Shown: positions 16,165-25,649, numbered from the stretch's first letter. The stretch is DNA of 64,000 nt from Paenibacillus assamensis DSM 18201 (GCF_000422445.1 NZ_AULU01000016.1:1-64000); one strand, 5' to 3'. Notes: generated by a model from the sequence alone, not told the origin. Numbers and translations are program-made.

Positions 16165-17853
16165 ATGCCTCGTGCGAATTGGCATGAGCCTGAGACGGCA
16201 GAACGTTGGGCATCCTTGAAACAAGACATCATTGAAGCAGCGTCGTCTTTAGGTATTGACCAAGTCGGCTTTACGACGGCAGATCCGTTTCTTTCTTTAA
16301 AAGAAAGGCTGCAAACTTCGATTGATCGAGGCTATGCCTCAGGCTTCGAAGAGCCGGATTTGGACAAGCGAACGACGCCGCGTCTGCTAATGTCGGAAGC
16401 ACGGTCGATTATCGCGATTGCTGTCGCGTATCCGTCGAAGTTGCCGGAATCTCCGCAGACCAAGTCGGAGCCTGGGCAATACCGTGGGATGTTTGCCCGC
16501 ACCGCATGGGGGATGGATTATCACCATGTACTGCGCGACCGCTTGCAGAAGCTAGAGGCGTTTATACGGGAGCGCGTGCCTGAACCTGAACTGCAATTTA
16601 GAAGCATGGTCGACACAGGCGAGCTGTGTGACCGCGCTGTTGCAGAGCGAGCTGGTATTGGCTTTAGCGGCAAGAACTGTTTAATTATCTCGCCGCAATA
16701 TGGCTCGTGGATCTATCTCGGTGAGATGATTACGAACATTCCATTTCCGCCGGACCATGCGATTACGGAGGATTGCGGCGAATGTACGCGCTGCTTGGAT
16801 GCTTGTCCGACAGGAGCACTTGTCGGACCGGGGCAAATGAATGCAAAGCGCTGCATTTCATTCTTAACGCAGCTTAAGGAGCCGATTGCTGGCGACTTGA
16901 TGGCGAAGATGGGCAATCGGCTGTACGGATGTGATACGTGTCAGGTCGTATGCCCGAAAAATAAGGGCTTCAACTGGACGCATCATCCCGAAATGCAGCC
17001 TGATCCTGAGGCGGTTAAGCCGCTCTTGGTACCGATGTTGGAATTGTCCAACCGCGAGTTCCGCGATCAGTTCGGCATGAGCGCCGCCGCATGGCGCGGC
17101 AAGAAGCCGATCCAGCGCAATGCGATGGTGGCGCTGGGCAACTTCCGCGACCGCAGTGCAGTGCCTGCGCTCACGGAAGCGTTGAACGCCGAGCCGCGCA
17201 GTGAGCTGCGCATCACGGCGGCATGGGCACTTGGCCGCATCAGTGGAGCGGCCGCGATCGAAGCGCTCACGAAGGCATTGCCGCGCGAGCAGGATGAGGA
17301 GGTGCGTCAGGCAATGCGTGACGCAATCGAGGAAGCGAAGGCGGCTCCAGAGCCGCTGTACGTACAAGAGATGGAATCTCCAATCGGCACACTGACATTG
17401 TGCGCTACGCTGGACGGCCTCTGTGCCATCGAATTCGGCTCCATTTTGGATCGATCAGATGCGATTCAAGCATGGGCAGCCAAAGCCATCGGCAAAGTAA
17501 CGATGCAGCGTCATCCAGAGCGTCTAAAGGAAGCGAAGCTACAGTTGGAGGAGTATTTCCGAGGTGAACGCAAGCAGTTCGATTTGAAGATCGATATGCG
17601 AGGCGGAACACCATTTCAGCGTGAAGTATGGACAGCCTTATGCGATATACCGTACGGTCAAACTTGCTCGTACAAACATATCGCTGAAGCAGTTGGTCGC
17701 CCTAAGGCCGTTCGCGCTGTAGGTGGAGCGAACAATCGCAATCCACTGCCAGTTGTCATTCCGTGTCATCGCGTCATTGGCGCAGGTGGTGCACTTGTCG
17801 GTTATGGTGGGGGTTTAGGGATAAAAGAAACGTTACTTTCTTTAGAAAGTTGA
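16165..17853 (+). CDS. queG: QueG-HEAT-Ogt fusion: epoxyqueuosine reductase joined to O6-methylguanine-DNA methyltransferase
   Basis: Residues 1 to about 300 are QueG, the cobalamin-dependent enzyme that makes the last step of tRNA queuosine. VDTGELCDRAVAERAG holds the catalytic Asp region and two ferredoxin motifs (C204GECTRCLDAC and C256DTCQVVC) bind two 4Fe-4S clusters. About 310-395 are HEAT-like repeats (PALTEALN, AAWALGRISG), also present in normal QueG. About 400-562 are a complete methylated-DNA-protein cysteine methyltransferase with GTPFQREVW, the helix-turn-helix region and PCHRVIG (acceptor Cys534). The frame is unbroken. ATG 16165 follows AAGGAGGGGG; the open frame extends 30 codons further up without a ribosome site. 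Joining tRNA modification to direct DNA repair is unusual. Confidence 0.92.
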   Translation: MPRANWHEPETAERWASLKQDIIEAASSLGIDQVGFTTADPFLSLKERLQTSIDRGYASGFEEPDLDKRTTPRLLMSEARSIIAIAVAYPSKLPESPQTKSEPGQYRGMFARTAWGMDYHHVLRDRLQKLEAFIRERVPEPELQFRSMVDTGELCDRAVAERAGIGFSGKNCLIISPQYGSWIYLGEMITNIPFPPDHAITEDCGECTRCLDACPTGALVGPGQMNAKRCISFLTQLKEPIAGDLMAKMGNRLYGCDTCQVVCPKNKGFNWTHHPEMQPDPEAVKPLLVPMLELSNREFRDQFGMSAAAWRGKKPIQRNAMVALGNFRDRSAVPALTEALNAEPRSELRITAAWALGRISGAAAIEALTKALPREQDEEVRQAMRDAIEEAKAAPEPLYVQEMESPIGTLTLCATLDGLCAIEFGSILDRSDAIQAWAAKAIGKVTMQRHPERLKEAKLQLEEYFRGERKQFDLKIDMRGGTPFQREVWTALCDIPYGQTCSYKHIAEAVGRPKAVRAVGGANNRNPLPVVIPCHRVIGAGGALVGYGGGLGIKETLLSLES

Positions 17854-18009
17854 TGAGTTTTGTCTGATTATCGGGTAAACAAGAAAAAAATGGAACTACG
17901 TTCAATTGTAAAGAAACGGCAGACATGCTATCATAATGGCTAATGTAATGGTAGAATTATGGTTGAGTGCATAAAAGAATGAATATAAATGCTGGGGTGA
18001 CGACGTAAC

Positions 18010-18219
18010 ATGTGGACAACCATTTTCATAATTCTTGCGCTAATTATCGGTATTGTCATTGGATTTGCCGGTGGCGTATTCTACTTGCGTAAGCAAATGG
18101 AGAAGATGCAGACTGATCCGCAGATGCTGCAAAAGATGGCCAAGCAAATGGGCTATAACTTGAATGGCAAGCAGATGCAAAAAGCACAGCAAATGATGAA
18201 GAACAAGAAATTTAAATAA
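18010..18219 (+). CDS. yneF: YneF-family small membrane protein
   Basis: This 69-aa protein has one N-terminal transmembrane helix ([22 protein letters not shown]) and a short basic, Met/Gln/Lys-rich cytoplasmic tail ([21 protein letters not shown]). Size and pattern match the YneF family of Bacillota, whose function is unknown. It lies just before folE, 65 bp away, and may share its transcript. Confidence 0.85.
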   Translation: MWTTIFIILALIIGIVIGFAGGVFYLRKQMEKMQTDPQMLQKMAKQMGYNLNGKQMQKAQQMMKNKKFK

Positions 18220-18284
18220 TCGGCCATCCTCTAACGCAATTGACGGAGATAGAGATGGAGCGGCTGGAGGAGGGACGGCCATTT

Positions 18285-18878
18285 ATGGCAGGCGTGAAAG
18301 ATTACGTTAATACGCAAGTTGGCGATAACCGAGAGCGAATCGAGCATCATGTAAAAGAAATCTTGAAGCTCATTGGTGAAAATGTGGAGCGTGAAGGGTT
18401 GCTAGATACTCCTGCACGTGTGACGAGAATGTACGAGGAAATCTTCTCTGGTTATCAAGTAGATCCTCGCGATGTGCTCGGCGTTACCTTTGATGAACAG
18501 CATGAAGAACTTGTCATCGTCAAAGATATCACGTATTATAGCCAATGCGAGCACCATATGGCGCCGTTCTTCGGTAAAGTTCATATCGGGTACGTTCCTA
18601 GCGGCAAGATTGCTGGATTGAGCAAGTTTGCTCGACTAGTAGATGCGATTACGCGTCGTTTGCAAGTTCAGGAACGGATTACATCCGAAATTGCAGATAT
18701 AATGGATGAAGTGCTTCAACCACACGGAGTTATGGTCGTTGTGGAAGGAGAGCACTTGTGCATGTGCGCACGTGGCGTGAAGAAGCCGGGCAGCAAGACG
18801 GTAACGTCTGCGGTTCGCGGTACGTTCCGCAGTGATGCAGCACAGCGCGCGGAATTCTTATCGCTATTGCGACAGTAG
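18285..18878 (+). CDS. folE: GTP cyclohydrolase I
   Basis: It converts GTP to dihydroneopterin triphosphate, the first step of folate synthesis. The zinc ligands are seen in [13 protein letters not shown] (Cys, His) and HLCMCARGV (Cys). [33 protein letters not shown] and KTVTSAVRG are family landmarks. From ATG 18285, after GGAGGAGGG, the protein has 197 aa, close to B. subtilis MtrA. The frame continues to TTG 18240 and ATG 18255, which are less likely starts. A strong terminator follows. Confidence 0.95.
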   Translation: MAGVKDYVNTQVGDNRERIEHHVKEILKLIGENVEREGLLDTPARVTRMYEEIFSGYQVDPRDVLGVTFDEQHEELVIVKDITYYSQCEHHMAPFFGKVHIGYVPSGKIAGLSKFARLVDAITRRLQVQERITSEIADIMDEVLQPHGVMVVVEGEHLCMCARGVKKPGSKTVTSAVRGTFRSDAAQRAEFLSLLRQ

Positions 18879-18897
18879 ACTTGGGTTTAATGATGGA

Positions 18898-18933
18898 GGA
18901 AGAACCCGTTCCGGGCATGGAACGGGTTCTTCT
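18898..18933 (+). terminator. folE terminator
   Basis: GAAGAACCCGTTCC pairs perfectly with GGAACGGGTTCTTC around GGGCAT. Confidence 0.85.
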
Positions 18934-19048
18934 TGCTCGTAGGCAGGAAGGTTTCGTAGGAAGCACACGACATACATCGTCGCGTTCTTCGTGCGAAGCC
19001 TTCGATGTATGATCCGTTAGGCAACGAAGAAGGAGGAATTTTGAACTC

Positions 19049-20110
19049 ATGACAGTGAAACAAGTGGAAGAGAATAGTGTGGAGCAAGAAAAGGTACTTA
19101 CAGAAGAACAAGCTGAATTGACTCGTATGTATGAAGCGGCGACAGCTTATAAGAAGTTGTCTGCTTGGAAGTGGATGTCCGACAATACGGTATTCGCAGT
19201 TAGAAATCCAGAAGATGAAGAGATCGGTTACTGCAGCATTATGGGTACGAGCGAATCCTTGTTTGGATTGGCATTGTTCCGTGGTGCAGAGGGCTTGGAA
19301 AGCTTGAACGACATGCTGCTGGAGCGCGATGAGCGCTACGCATGGCTGCACCGTCAAAAGTGCATGATGGTAACGTATGAGGACCGTGCTGATATCGAGA
19401 AGCGTGACTGGCAAGAAATTAAAGACTTGGGCTTCAGTTTCCGCGGTAAAAATGCGTGGCCGATGTTCCGTGCCTTTGATCCAGGTCTTGTGCCTTGGAC
19501 GTTGAACCGTGAGCAAGTTCGCTTCATGACGATGGCATTAGAGCAAGCGATGATCATAGCAGAGCGCGTGAAAAAGGATGCAGAGACACTTGCGGCACCG
19601 CGTTCTGGCCAAGTGCTTGTCCGTGAATTGGTGAACGGTGAGTGGACGGATACATGGAGAGACCCGGACTTCATCCTTAAGCGTCCAGTTAAAGTGATGT
19701 GCGAAGATCAAGCTCGTTTGAATGATATTATGGAGCGCTTCCCAAACAAAAAGGGACATTGGGAAACAGAATTCTTCTTTGCTCCTGTAGCGGTACAAGG
19801 TGAATCTGAGCGTCCTTACTATCCACGACTTTGCCTGTGGGTAGACCGTTTGGCGCGTCAAGCTGTAGGCTTCCACTTGTCTTATGATGACAACTATGAG
19901 CAGGAATTCTTGAATCATTTCCTTCAATTGATTGAAGAGAAGGGGGCTCGTCCACAAAAGCTAATCATTCGTACGAACGATACAGTGGACTTGCTTGAGA
20001 AGACAGCACAGCGTATGAAGATCAAAATCGAGCGCGAGCCGAAGCTTGTATATTTGGAAGAGGCACGTGACGATTTGTTCGAGTATTTCATGAAAAATGA
20101 CAAGAAATAA
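19049..20110 (+). CDS. Conserved protein of unknown function (DUF7309/DUF6930-like)
   Basis: A soluble 353-aa protein without signal peptide or membrane segment. The N-terminal part (AYKKLSAWKWMSDNTVFAVRNPEDEEIGYCSIMG) and the next block (ESLFGLALFRGAEGLESLNDML) resemble the DUF7309 pattern. The C-terminal half (PVKVMCEDQARLNDIMERFPNKKGHWETEFFFAP, LIIRTNDTVDLLE) resembles DUF6930. Those names come from memory and could not be checked; no biochemical role is known to me. It is flanked by terminators, so probably monocistronic. ATG 19049 follows GAAGGAGGA. Confidence 0.72.
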   Translation: MTVKQVEENSVEQEKVLTEEQAELTRMYEAATAYKKLSAWKWMSDNTVFAVRNPEDEEIGYCSIMGTSESLFGLALFRGAEGLESLNDMLLERDERYAWLHRQKCMMVTYEDRADIEKRDWQEIKDLGFSFRGKNAWPMFRAFDPGLVPWTLNREQVRFMTMALEQAMIIAERVKKDAETLAAPRSGQVLVRELVNGEWTDTWRDPDFILKRPVKVMCEDQARLNDIMERFPNKKGHWETEFFFAPVAVQGESERPYYPRLCLWVDRLARQAVGFHLSYDDNYEQEFLNHFLQLIEEKGARPQKLIIRTNDTVDLLEKTAQRMKIKIEREPKLVYLEEARDDLFEYFMKNDKK

Positions 20111-20166
20111 ATGATAGATGCATTCGCTAGTCCTTTTTGACAATGTGCAAAGATGGCTGTGAATGA

Positions 20167-20217
20167 CAAAAATCGCTTTTCTTTTCCCTATTCGTAGGTG
20201 GAAGAAAGGCGATTTTT
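20167..20217 (+). terminator. Bidirectional terminator
   Basis: AAAAATCGC ... GCGATTTTTT with an inner TCTTTTCC/GGAAGA stem lies between two convergent genes. Confidence 0.75.
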
Positions 20218-20235
20218 TATATTTTTAATTAATGA

Positions 20236-21108
20236 TTACTCTCGATAGTACAGTTGGCACATGTCTATAAAATGCTGAGCTGCCTTAGAGAGATAACGAT
20301 TTTTCAGCCAAATTAAAACGGATGATGAAGTTGAATCTTCTAATTTTACAGAACGAACGTGGAAACCAGGGTGCATTTGTAGTACAGTTTCTGGTATGAT
20401 CGTTGAAGCAAAGCCAGATTGGACAAGATTCAGAAGTAATGCGATATCTGAACATTCGCCGATAACATTCGGTGCTATATTTCTCCCCGTAAACTGTTCC
20501 ATAATTAAGCTGTGCACACCGAGCCCTTGGGTACTTGGTAAAATGAGGGGCACCTCTCGCAGCTGCTGCCATAGATCACGATCTGTACATATGTTTTGTG
20601 TACCAGTGACAAAGCATAGCAGCTCTTTTCGAAGTGGCATAACATTGAACTCTTCCAGATTCAGAGGATAGCGGATAATGGCAATTTCAATAGACTGTTC
20701 CTTGATCATTTTGCACAGCTGAGCGGATTCATTTTGCTGTATTTTGTAAGTGATTTTCGGGTATTTTTCACGAAAGGCTTGCAGTAGCTTCGGCAGGATA
20801 TGATCTGATAGCGTATTTACACCAAACGCGAGTTGACCGCGAATCCCACTGCCAATTTCTTTAACTTCCATTTCACTCTCTTCCATGAACTGGACAATTC
20901 GAAGTGCATGTTCATATAACGATTGTCCTGCACTAGTCAGCTCGATGCCGGAACGATGGCGCTTCACCAATTGGACATTAAGCTCTTGCTCTAGCTGTTT
21001 TAGCTGCTGGCTGAGCGGTGGCTGTGCCATACGGAGTTTGGCAGCTGCCCCAGTAATTGTCCGCTCTTCAGCGATAGCAATAAAATATCTAAGTTGTCTA
21101 ATATCCAC
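20236..21108 (-). CDS. LysR-family transcriptional regulator
   Basis: The 290-aa protein has the LysR winged helix-turn-helix at its N-terminus (MDIRQLRYFIAIAEERTITGAAAKLRMAQPPLSQQLKQLE) and a substrate-binding domain (about 90-285) with LAFGVNTLSDHILPKLL and the usual alternating fold. It is transcribed away from the ankyrin lipoprotein and amidohydrolase genes, 123 bp apart, which is the classic arrangement for a LysR regulator and its target. The target and effector are inference. Confidence 0.9.
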   Translation of the reverse strand: MDIRQLRYFIAIAEERTITGAAAKLRMAQPPLSQQLKQLEQELNVQLVKRHRSGIELTSAGQSLYEHALRIVQFMEESEMEVKEIGSGIRGQLAFGVNTLSDHILPKLLQAFREKYPKITYKIQQNESAQLCKMIKEQSIEIAIIRYPLNLEEFNVMPLRKELLCFVTGTQNICTDRDLWQQLREVPLILPSTQGLGVHSLIMEQFTGRNIAPNVIGECSDIALLLNLVQSGFASTIIPETVLQMHPGFHVRSVKLEDSTSSSVLIWLKNRYLSKAAQHFIDMCQLYYRE

Positions 21109-21231
21109 TTTTAGCGAAACGCTCCTTCCATACTGAATTCATATGCAAAAGTAACTATATCAATATTTTTCATATATTTTGTTCCATGGTAGCATAAAAA
21201 GCATTACCAAGAAAAGGTGAGGTGAAGCGTC

Positions 21232-21975
21232 ATGCCAAGAGCGTTCATAATCGTGTTATCCGGAGTTCTGATGATGGGTTGTTCGATCGCACCATCACAA
21301 AAAGAAACAGAAAATTCCGTATCCTCTGATCAGGCTCAAAAACAGGAGCCAACCTCTTTGAAGTCGCACGAAGTGAAGGTCTTAAATGAAGCCTTGTTGG
21401 CTGCAGCTGAAAAAGGAGAAACAACAGCAGTGCTGCAACAGCTTAAAAATGGTGCGGATATCAATACGAGAGATAAGGATGGTCGTACACCGGTAATGTT
21501 AGCGACTGTCGGTAATCATTCTGTTACGGTTAAGGTGCTGTTAGATCGTGGAGCTGATGTGAATATTCAAGATAACCGTAAAGACAATCCTTACTTGTAC
21601 GCTGGGGCGGAAGGGTTAACAGAAATTTTAAAGCTGACGATCCAAGCAGGTGCGGATACGAAGATTACGAACCGTTACGGCGGTACTGCTCTCATCCCAG
21701 CAGCAGAACACGCACATTTAGACGTGATTGAATACTTAGTAAAGCATTCAGATGTAGACATTAATCATGTTAACAATCTTGGCTGGACGGCATTAATGGA
21801 AGCAATCGTGCTGGGCAGTGGGGGAGAAGAACACCAGCGAGTGGTGGGGATGCTTATTCAGTACGGAGCCGATGTTAACATTCCGGATATAGATGGCGTA
21901 TCAGCGCTCGAACATGCACAATCTAGAGGATTCGATGAAATTGCAAACATGCTTAGAGCAGCAGGAGCAACTTAA
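21232..21975 (+). CDS. Ankyrin-repeat lipoprotein
   Basis: A 247-aa protein with a lipoprotein signal peptide ending in LMMGCS (Cys 17 is the lipidated residue), a Ser/Gln/Glu-rich spacer, and about five ankyrin repeats (residues 50-245). Typical repeat words are GADINTRDKDGRTPVMLAT, GADVNIQDNRKDNPYLYA, GGTALIPAAEHAHLDVIEYL and GADVNIPDIDGVSALEHA. It would sit on the outer face of the membrane and bind a partner protein. The stop is 16 bp before the amidohydrolase gene, which has its own AGGAGG, so they form an operon. Confidence 0.88.
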   Translation: MPRAFIIVLSGVLMMGCSIAPSQKETENSVSSDQAQKQEPTSLKSHEVKVLNEALLAAAEKGETTAVLQQLKNGADINTRDKDGRTPVMLATVGNHSVTVKVLLDRGADVNIQDNRKDNPYLYAGAEGLTEILKLTIQAGADTKITNRYGGTALIPAAEHAHLDVIEYLVKHSDVDINHVNNLGWTALMEAIVLGSGGEEHQRVVGMLIQYGADVNIPDIDGVSALEHAQSRGFDEIANMLRAAGAT

Positions 21976-21991
21976 CTAGGAGGAACATTAC

Positions 21992-23215
21992 ATGAATGCA
22001 TCTACGTATTGGCTTACGAATGTTTTATTAGAGAAAGCTTTTGAAAAAGAGCAAAATGTGATCGTAGGGACACAGACAGCACTTTATCATATCCAAGTTA
22101 AAGAAGGTGTAATTGCCGAAATTGTTGCTGCTACTCAACTGCCAGATGACGGAATTACACATGTGGATGCAAAAGGACTGCTGATGCTGCCGTCATTTAA
22201 AGAGATGCATATTCATATCGACAAAACGTATTATGGCGGACCGTGGAAAGCGGTACGACCGGCTGCGAGTATTTTCGATCGCTTGGCAGAAGAGCAAGTT
22301 ATTCTGAAACAACAACTGCCTACTGTGAAGGAACGGGCTGAGAAAATGCTTGATTTACTACTTGGCTATGGGGCAACTCATATTCGAACTCATGTAAATG
22401 TTGATCCGATTGTCGAAACTAAAAATATGGAGCTGACGCTGCAAGTACTTAACGATTATGCTGGAAAGATTACGGCCGAGAGTGTTGCTTTCCCTCAGCA
22501 TGGCTTGCTTAAGTCTTCGTCTGTAGAGCGTGTGAAGGGCGCCATGAGACTTGGAGCTACGCATGTCGGAGCTGTTGATCCAGCGGTTGTCGATGATAAT
22601 ATTGAGATGTCCTTGGCTACGCTTATGGATATTGCCGTTGAGTTTGATGCAGGCATTGATCTGCATTTGCATGAGCGCAATCAGTTGGGGCTTTATACGA
22701 TGAACAAGTTGGCTGATATGACAGAGGAAGCAGGCTGGCAAGGACGTGTGACGGTGAGTCATGCCTTTGGATTCGCAGGTTCTGTAACGAAGGCGGCAGA
22801 GCAGTTGGCGGAACGATTTGCAGAGCTAGGTATATCGATCTCCTCTACTGTGCCGATCGGAGCGGTGCAGATGCCGATCCCGATGCTTCGTGAAAAAGGA
22901 GTCCGTGTTGAGCTTGGAAATGACAGCATCACGGATCACTGGTCACCGTTCGGAACAGGAGATATGTTGGAAAAAGCGAATCGAATGGCAGAGTTATATA
23001 ATTATGCGGATGAGTACTCGCTCTCTCGTGCACTTGCTTGTATTACAGGTGGCGTCACTCCGCTCAATAATAATGGGGAGCAGATATGGCCTGTTCAAGG
23101 TAACCTTGCAGATGCCGTATTCGTAAAGGCTAGTTGTTCGGCGGAGGCAGTTGCCCGTCGCTCGGATCGCCGTGCCGTCATGTTTATGGGACAAGTTGTA
23201 GCTGGATCCTTATAG
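21992..23215 (+). CDS. Amidohydrolase, cytosine/creatinine deaminase-like
   Basis: A 407-aa metal-dependent hydrolase of the amidohydrolase superfamily. Metal and substrate motifs are HIHIDKT (about 70), HLHERNQLG (about 220), VSHAFGF (about 255) and GNDSITDHWSPFGTGD (about 310), as in cytosine deaminase and related enzymes. No signal peptide, so it is cytoplasmic. The substrate is uncertain: a nitrogen heterocycle is likely from family knowledge. It is the second gene of an operon with an ankyrin lipoprotein, and a divergent LysR gene probably controls both. Confidence 0.82.
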   Translation: MNASTYWLTNVLLEKAFEKEQNVIVGTQTALYHIQVKEGVIAEIVAATQLPDDGITHVDAKGLLMLPSFKEMHIHIDKTYYGGPWKAVRPAASIFDRLAEEQVILKQQLPTVKERAEKMLDLLLGYGATHIRTHVNVDPIVETKNMELTLQVLNDYAGKITAESVAFPQHGLLKSSSVERVKGAMRLGATHVGAVDPAVVDDNIEMSLATLMDIAVEFDAGIDLHLHERNQLGLYTMNKLADMTEEAGWQGRVTVSHAFGFAGSVTKAAEQLAERFAELGISISSTVPIGAVQMPIPMLREKGVRVELGNDSITDHWSPFGTGDMLEKANRMAELYNYADEYSLSRALACITGGVTPLNNNGEQIWPVQGNLADAVFVKASCSAEAVARRSDRRAVMFMGQVVAGSL

Positions 23216-23295
23216 TCGTCAGCAAATACTAGACGTAGTGCGATAGCTTGCTGAATGACGAAATAGATGCAAAAATACAGGGGAGCGTCATATAG

Positions 23296-24015
23296 ATGAA
23301 AAAAATAGTAATAACTCTTCTGTTGTTTGCTATGGTCTCTATATCAATGACTGCTTGTGGGAAAGAAGAACATACGGCAAATTACAAAGAAGGACATAGC
23401 GTAAATTACGACAACGCATTATTAGCCACTCATTACAATGCACTTGAAGAACTAGCTTATGATGCTGGACTAATTATTGAAGCAGAACTGACCGGAAAAA
23501 CGAAAGAAATCCCGTTTAGAAGCACTAGGTATAAACTGACTGAAGTTAAAGTAAAAAAAGTGATTAAAGGAGATATAGCATTAAATTCTAATGTGGTTCA
23601 ACTTCTTGAGATCGCTTCCCTTAGTATGGACCCACACAAGAACAATATCTTATTTTTAGATAAATATGAAGGCCCAGTAACAAATGATGCACACGTTGTT
23701 GTAGGACTTTATCAGGGGAGATTTAAAATCAACGACGATAATCTAGTCGTTTATGACGCCGATAAAAGTAATGGAGTTAAGCATTTTCAAGCAGCTGTCG
23801 AAGGTCTAGATACAAGAACATTTGAGCAACAAATTCAAGAAGCTATAAAGAACGCTAGACCCCCTAAGTCGAATCTACCGCAATTAAGTGAAGCAGAACA
23901 AAAATTAGCGGAAGAAGAAAGTCATAAGATATTTTTAGAAGATAGAAAACGGATTGAGGAAGAGGAGAAACGAATCGCGGAAGAAAAGAAACTGAAAGAG
24001 GGCGCTAACAAGTAG
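23296..24015 (+). CDS. Putative lipoprotein of unknown function
   Basis: A 239-aa protein with lipobox SMTACGK (Cys 21). The middle part is beta-rich (LIIEAELTGKTKEIPF, VKVKKVIKGD, NILFLDKYEGP, YQGRFKINDDNLVVYD), a pattern met in Gram-positive lipoproteins of unknown role. The tail is a charged coiled-coil-like stretch (EEDRKRIEEEEKRIAEEKKLKEG type). The coding sequence is more A+T-rich than its neighbours and lies against an IS remnant, so it may have been acquired. The start has GGGGAG upstream. Confidence 0.75.
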   Translation: MKKIVITLLLFAMVSISMTACGKEEHTANYKEGHSVNYDNALLATHYNALEELAYDAGLIIEAELTGKTKEIPFRSTRYKLTEVKVKKVIKGDIALNSNVVQLLEIASLSMDPHKNNILFLDKYEGPVTNDAHVVVGLYQGRFKINDDNLVVYDADKSNGVKHFQAAVEGLDTRTFEQQIQEAIKNARPPKSNLPQLSEAEQKLAEEESHKIFLEDRKRIEEEEKRIAEEKKLKEGANK

Positions 24016-24092
24016 GCAATAGTAACAGCGTTAAAGTTAAAGAGCTGAGGGGAACCATTGAAATGACCACCAAAAGTTAGACTAATCTATAG

Positions 24093-24446
24093 TTAAGCGG
24101 CTTCTAAGGCATGTGTTCGGTACTGTACCGGACTCATGCTTTTTAATTTCACCTTAATCCGCTTGTTATTGTAGTACTTGATATATGCTGCTAGTTCTTT
24201 TTTGAAATGCTCAATTGATTCAAACTCCTGCATATATAAACTCTAATTGTAAGATGCCAAAGAAGCTCTCCATAAGGGAATTGTCATAACAATTCCCTTT
24301 GCGCACCATACTTTGCGTTATCCCTCGTTCTTGCAATGCTCCTCAATAGTGTGGAATTTGATAGTGCCATCCTTGATCGCGGAATGTATCGGAAGCGTAT
24401 TATCGTCGCTTAGACGCCAAAATGCCTGCTCTAGCATCGTCGATAA
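24093..24446 (-). pseudogene. IS3-family transposase (OrfB) remnant
   Basis: Read on the minus strand this region gives the last part of an IS3/IS150-type DDE transposase. [75 protein letters not shown] and SMSPVQYR follow one another, ending in ALEAA-stop at 24093. An in-frame stop occurs after HY, and frame changes break the chain upstream, while OrfA and the first half of OrfB are gone. It is a dead remnant; no clear terminal inverted repeats remain. Confidence 0.85.
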
Positions 24447-24521
24447 GAGGGTGTAGACCGGACGAGAATACACGCATTACATGTAATCCCTTCCCTCATC
24501 TTATAAGTGACCGTTTTATAC

Positions 24522-24575
24522 AAAGAGGCTATAGCGTTTTCCAGAACGATTTCGGGAAGCTTATAGCCTCTTTTT
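24522..24575. terminator. Terminator near the IS remnant
   Basis: AAAGAGGCTATAGC pairs with GCTTATAGCCTCTTTTT across a 23-base loop. It has T-runs in both directions. Confidence 0.7.
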
Positions 24576-24788
24576 GCTTGATGTTATGCTACCCGTAAAG
24601 GTGCATATTTGCATTTGCATTTGTGTACGTAATATGAAGTTTCGTTTTACACCCTGTAAGATATATGCAGCAAGAGAATGTGTTATAAAGCGGTGAGTGT
24701 AAATGTAAATGGAATGGTGAGAGAACATGTTTTGAGAGAGCATATTTATTGAAGATAGACATGAAAAATAAAAGCTGTGAAGTATGTC

Positions 24789-25649
24789 TTAGAAGGAATA
24801 GGCTGAGGATCGTGAGTTGTTGTCGTAGTTGACGACGACGACTTCATTGACACCGCCGCGAGCAGTGCCTTTGGAGTTGATCAGGCGTTTGGCATGAACA
24901 TGATGGATGTGATAGTTGCGGTATAAGTCGGTGATGAACTCGGTAGCGTGGTTGGAAAGCATGACATATACACCTTTTTGATCTAATTGTTTGTATAGTT
25001 CGGCAAGTCTCCGTTGTTCTTCTCGCGCAAATCCTCCCTTGGCGTAGGAAGTGAACGATGCAGTAGGTGAGAGGGTATCATAGGGTGGATCGAAGTAAAC
25101 GAAATCTCCTGCCTTTGCTCGGCTAACTGCCGCCGCATAATCACCATGATGAATCTGGATCGTATTGCGGTTTAAATAACGGGAAAAGGCGCGTACTTTA
25201 TGTTCTTGCACGATATTTGCTTGTTTGTATTTACCGTACGGTACGTTAAACTTGCCGCGACTGTTAACGCGATATAGACCATTAAAGCATGTCCGATTTA
25301 AATAAATGGTGCGCGCAGCACGTTCAATCGAAGAGAGTGACGCATAAGTATCTTCTTCTCTGTCCCAACTGCGGACTTCATAATAATGAGCTTCGGTGTT
25401 GATGTGTCCGTTGAGGGCGGTAATTAAGGCTTCTGGATCATGTTGGATTACTCGATAGACATTGATTAAATCTTCATTAATATCATTAATTACGGCAGCT
25501 TGGGGCTTTAACGAAAGGAGCATGGCCGCTCCTCCTACGAATGGCTCGTAGTAGGTACATATGGACCAATCCAATTGCGGCAGCTGAGTGTGCAGATGAT
25601 GAAGTATTTGCCGTTTGCCCCCGGCCCACTTTAGGATCGGCTTGAGCAC
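24789..25649 (-). CDS. dam: Dam-type DNA adenine-N6 methyltransferase
   Basis: This 286-aa class alpha methylase has KWAGGKRQ (AdoMet motif X/I region) at the N-terminus, YEPFVGGAAML (motif I), and FDPPYDTLS (catalytic DPPY, motif IV) near residue 180, in the order of Dam and M.DpnIIA enzymes. These usually methylate GATC; the exact site is inferred. No restriction endonuclease gene lies on either side, so it looks solitary. An IS remnant lies 340 bp downstream. Its role could be regulation, mismatch-type functions or protection against incoming DNA cleavage. Confidence 0.88.
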   Translation of the reverse strand: MLKPILKWAGGKRQILHHLHTQLPQLDWSICTYYEPFVGGAAMLLSLKPQAAVINDINEDLINVYRVIQHDPEALITALNGHINTEAHYYEVRSWDREEDTYASLSSIERAARTIYLNRTCFNGLYRVNSRGKFNVPYGKYKQANIVQEHKVRAFSRYLNRNTIQIHHGDYAAAVSRAKAGDFVYFDPPYDTLSPTASFTSYAKGGFAREEQRRLAELYKQLDQKGVYVMLSNHATEFITDLYRNYHIHHVHAKRLINSKGTARGGVNEVVVVNYDNNSRSSAYSF

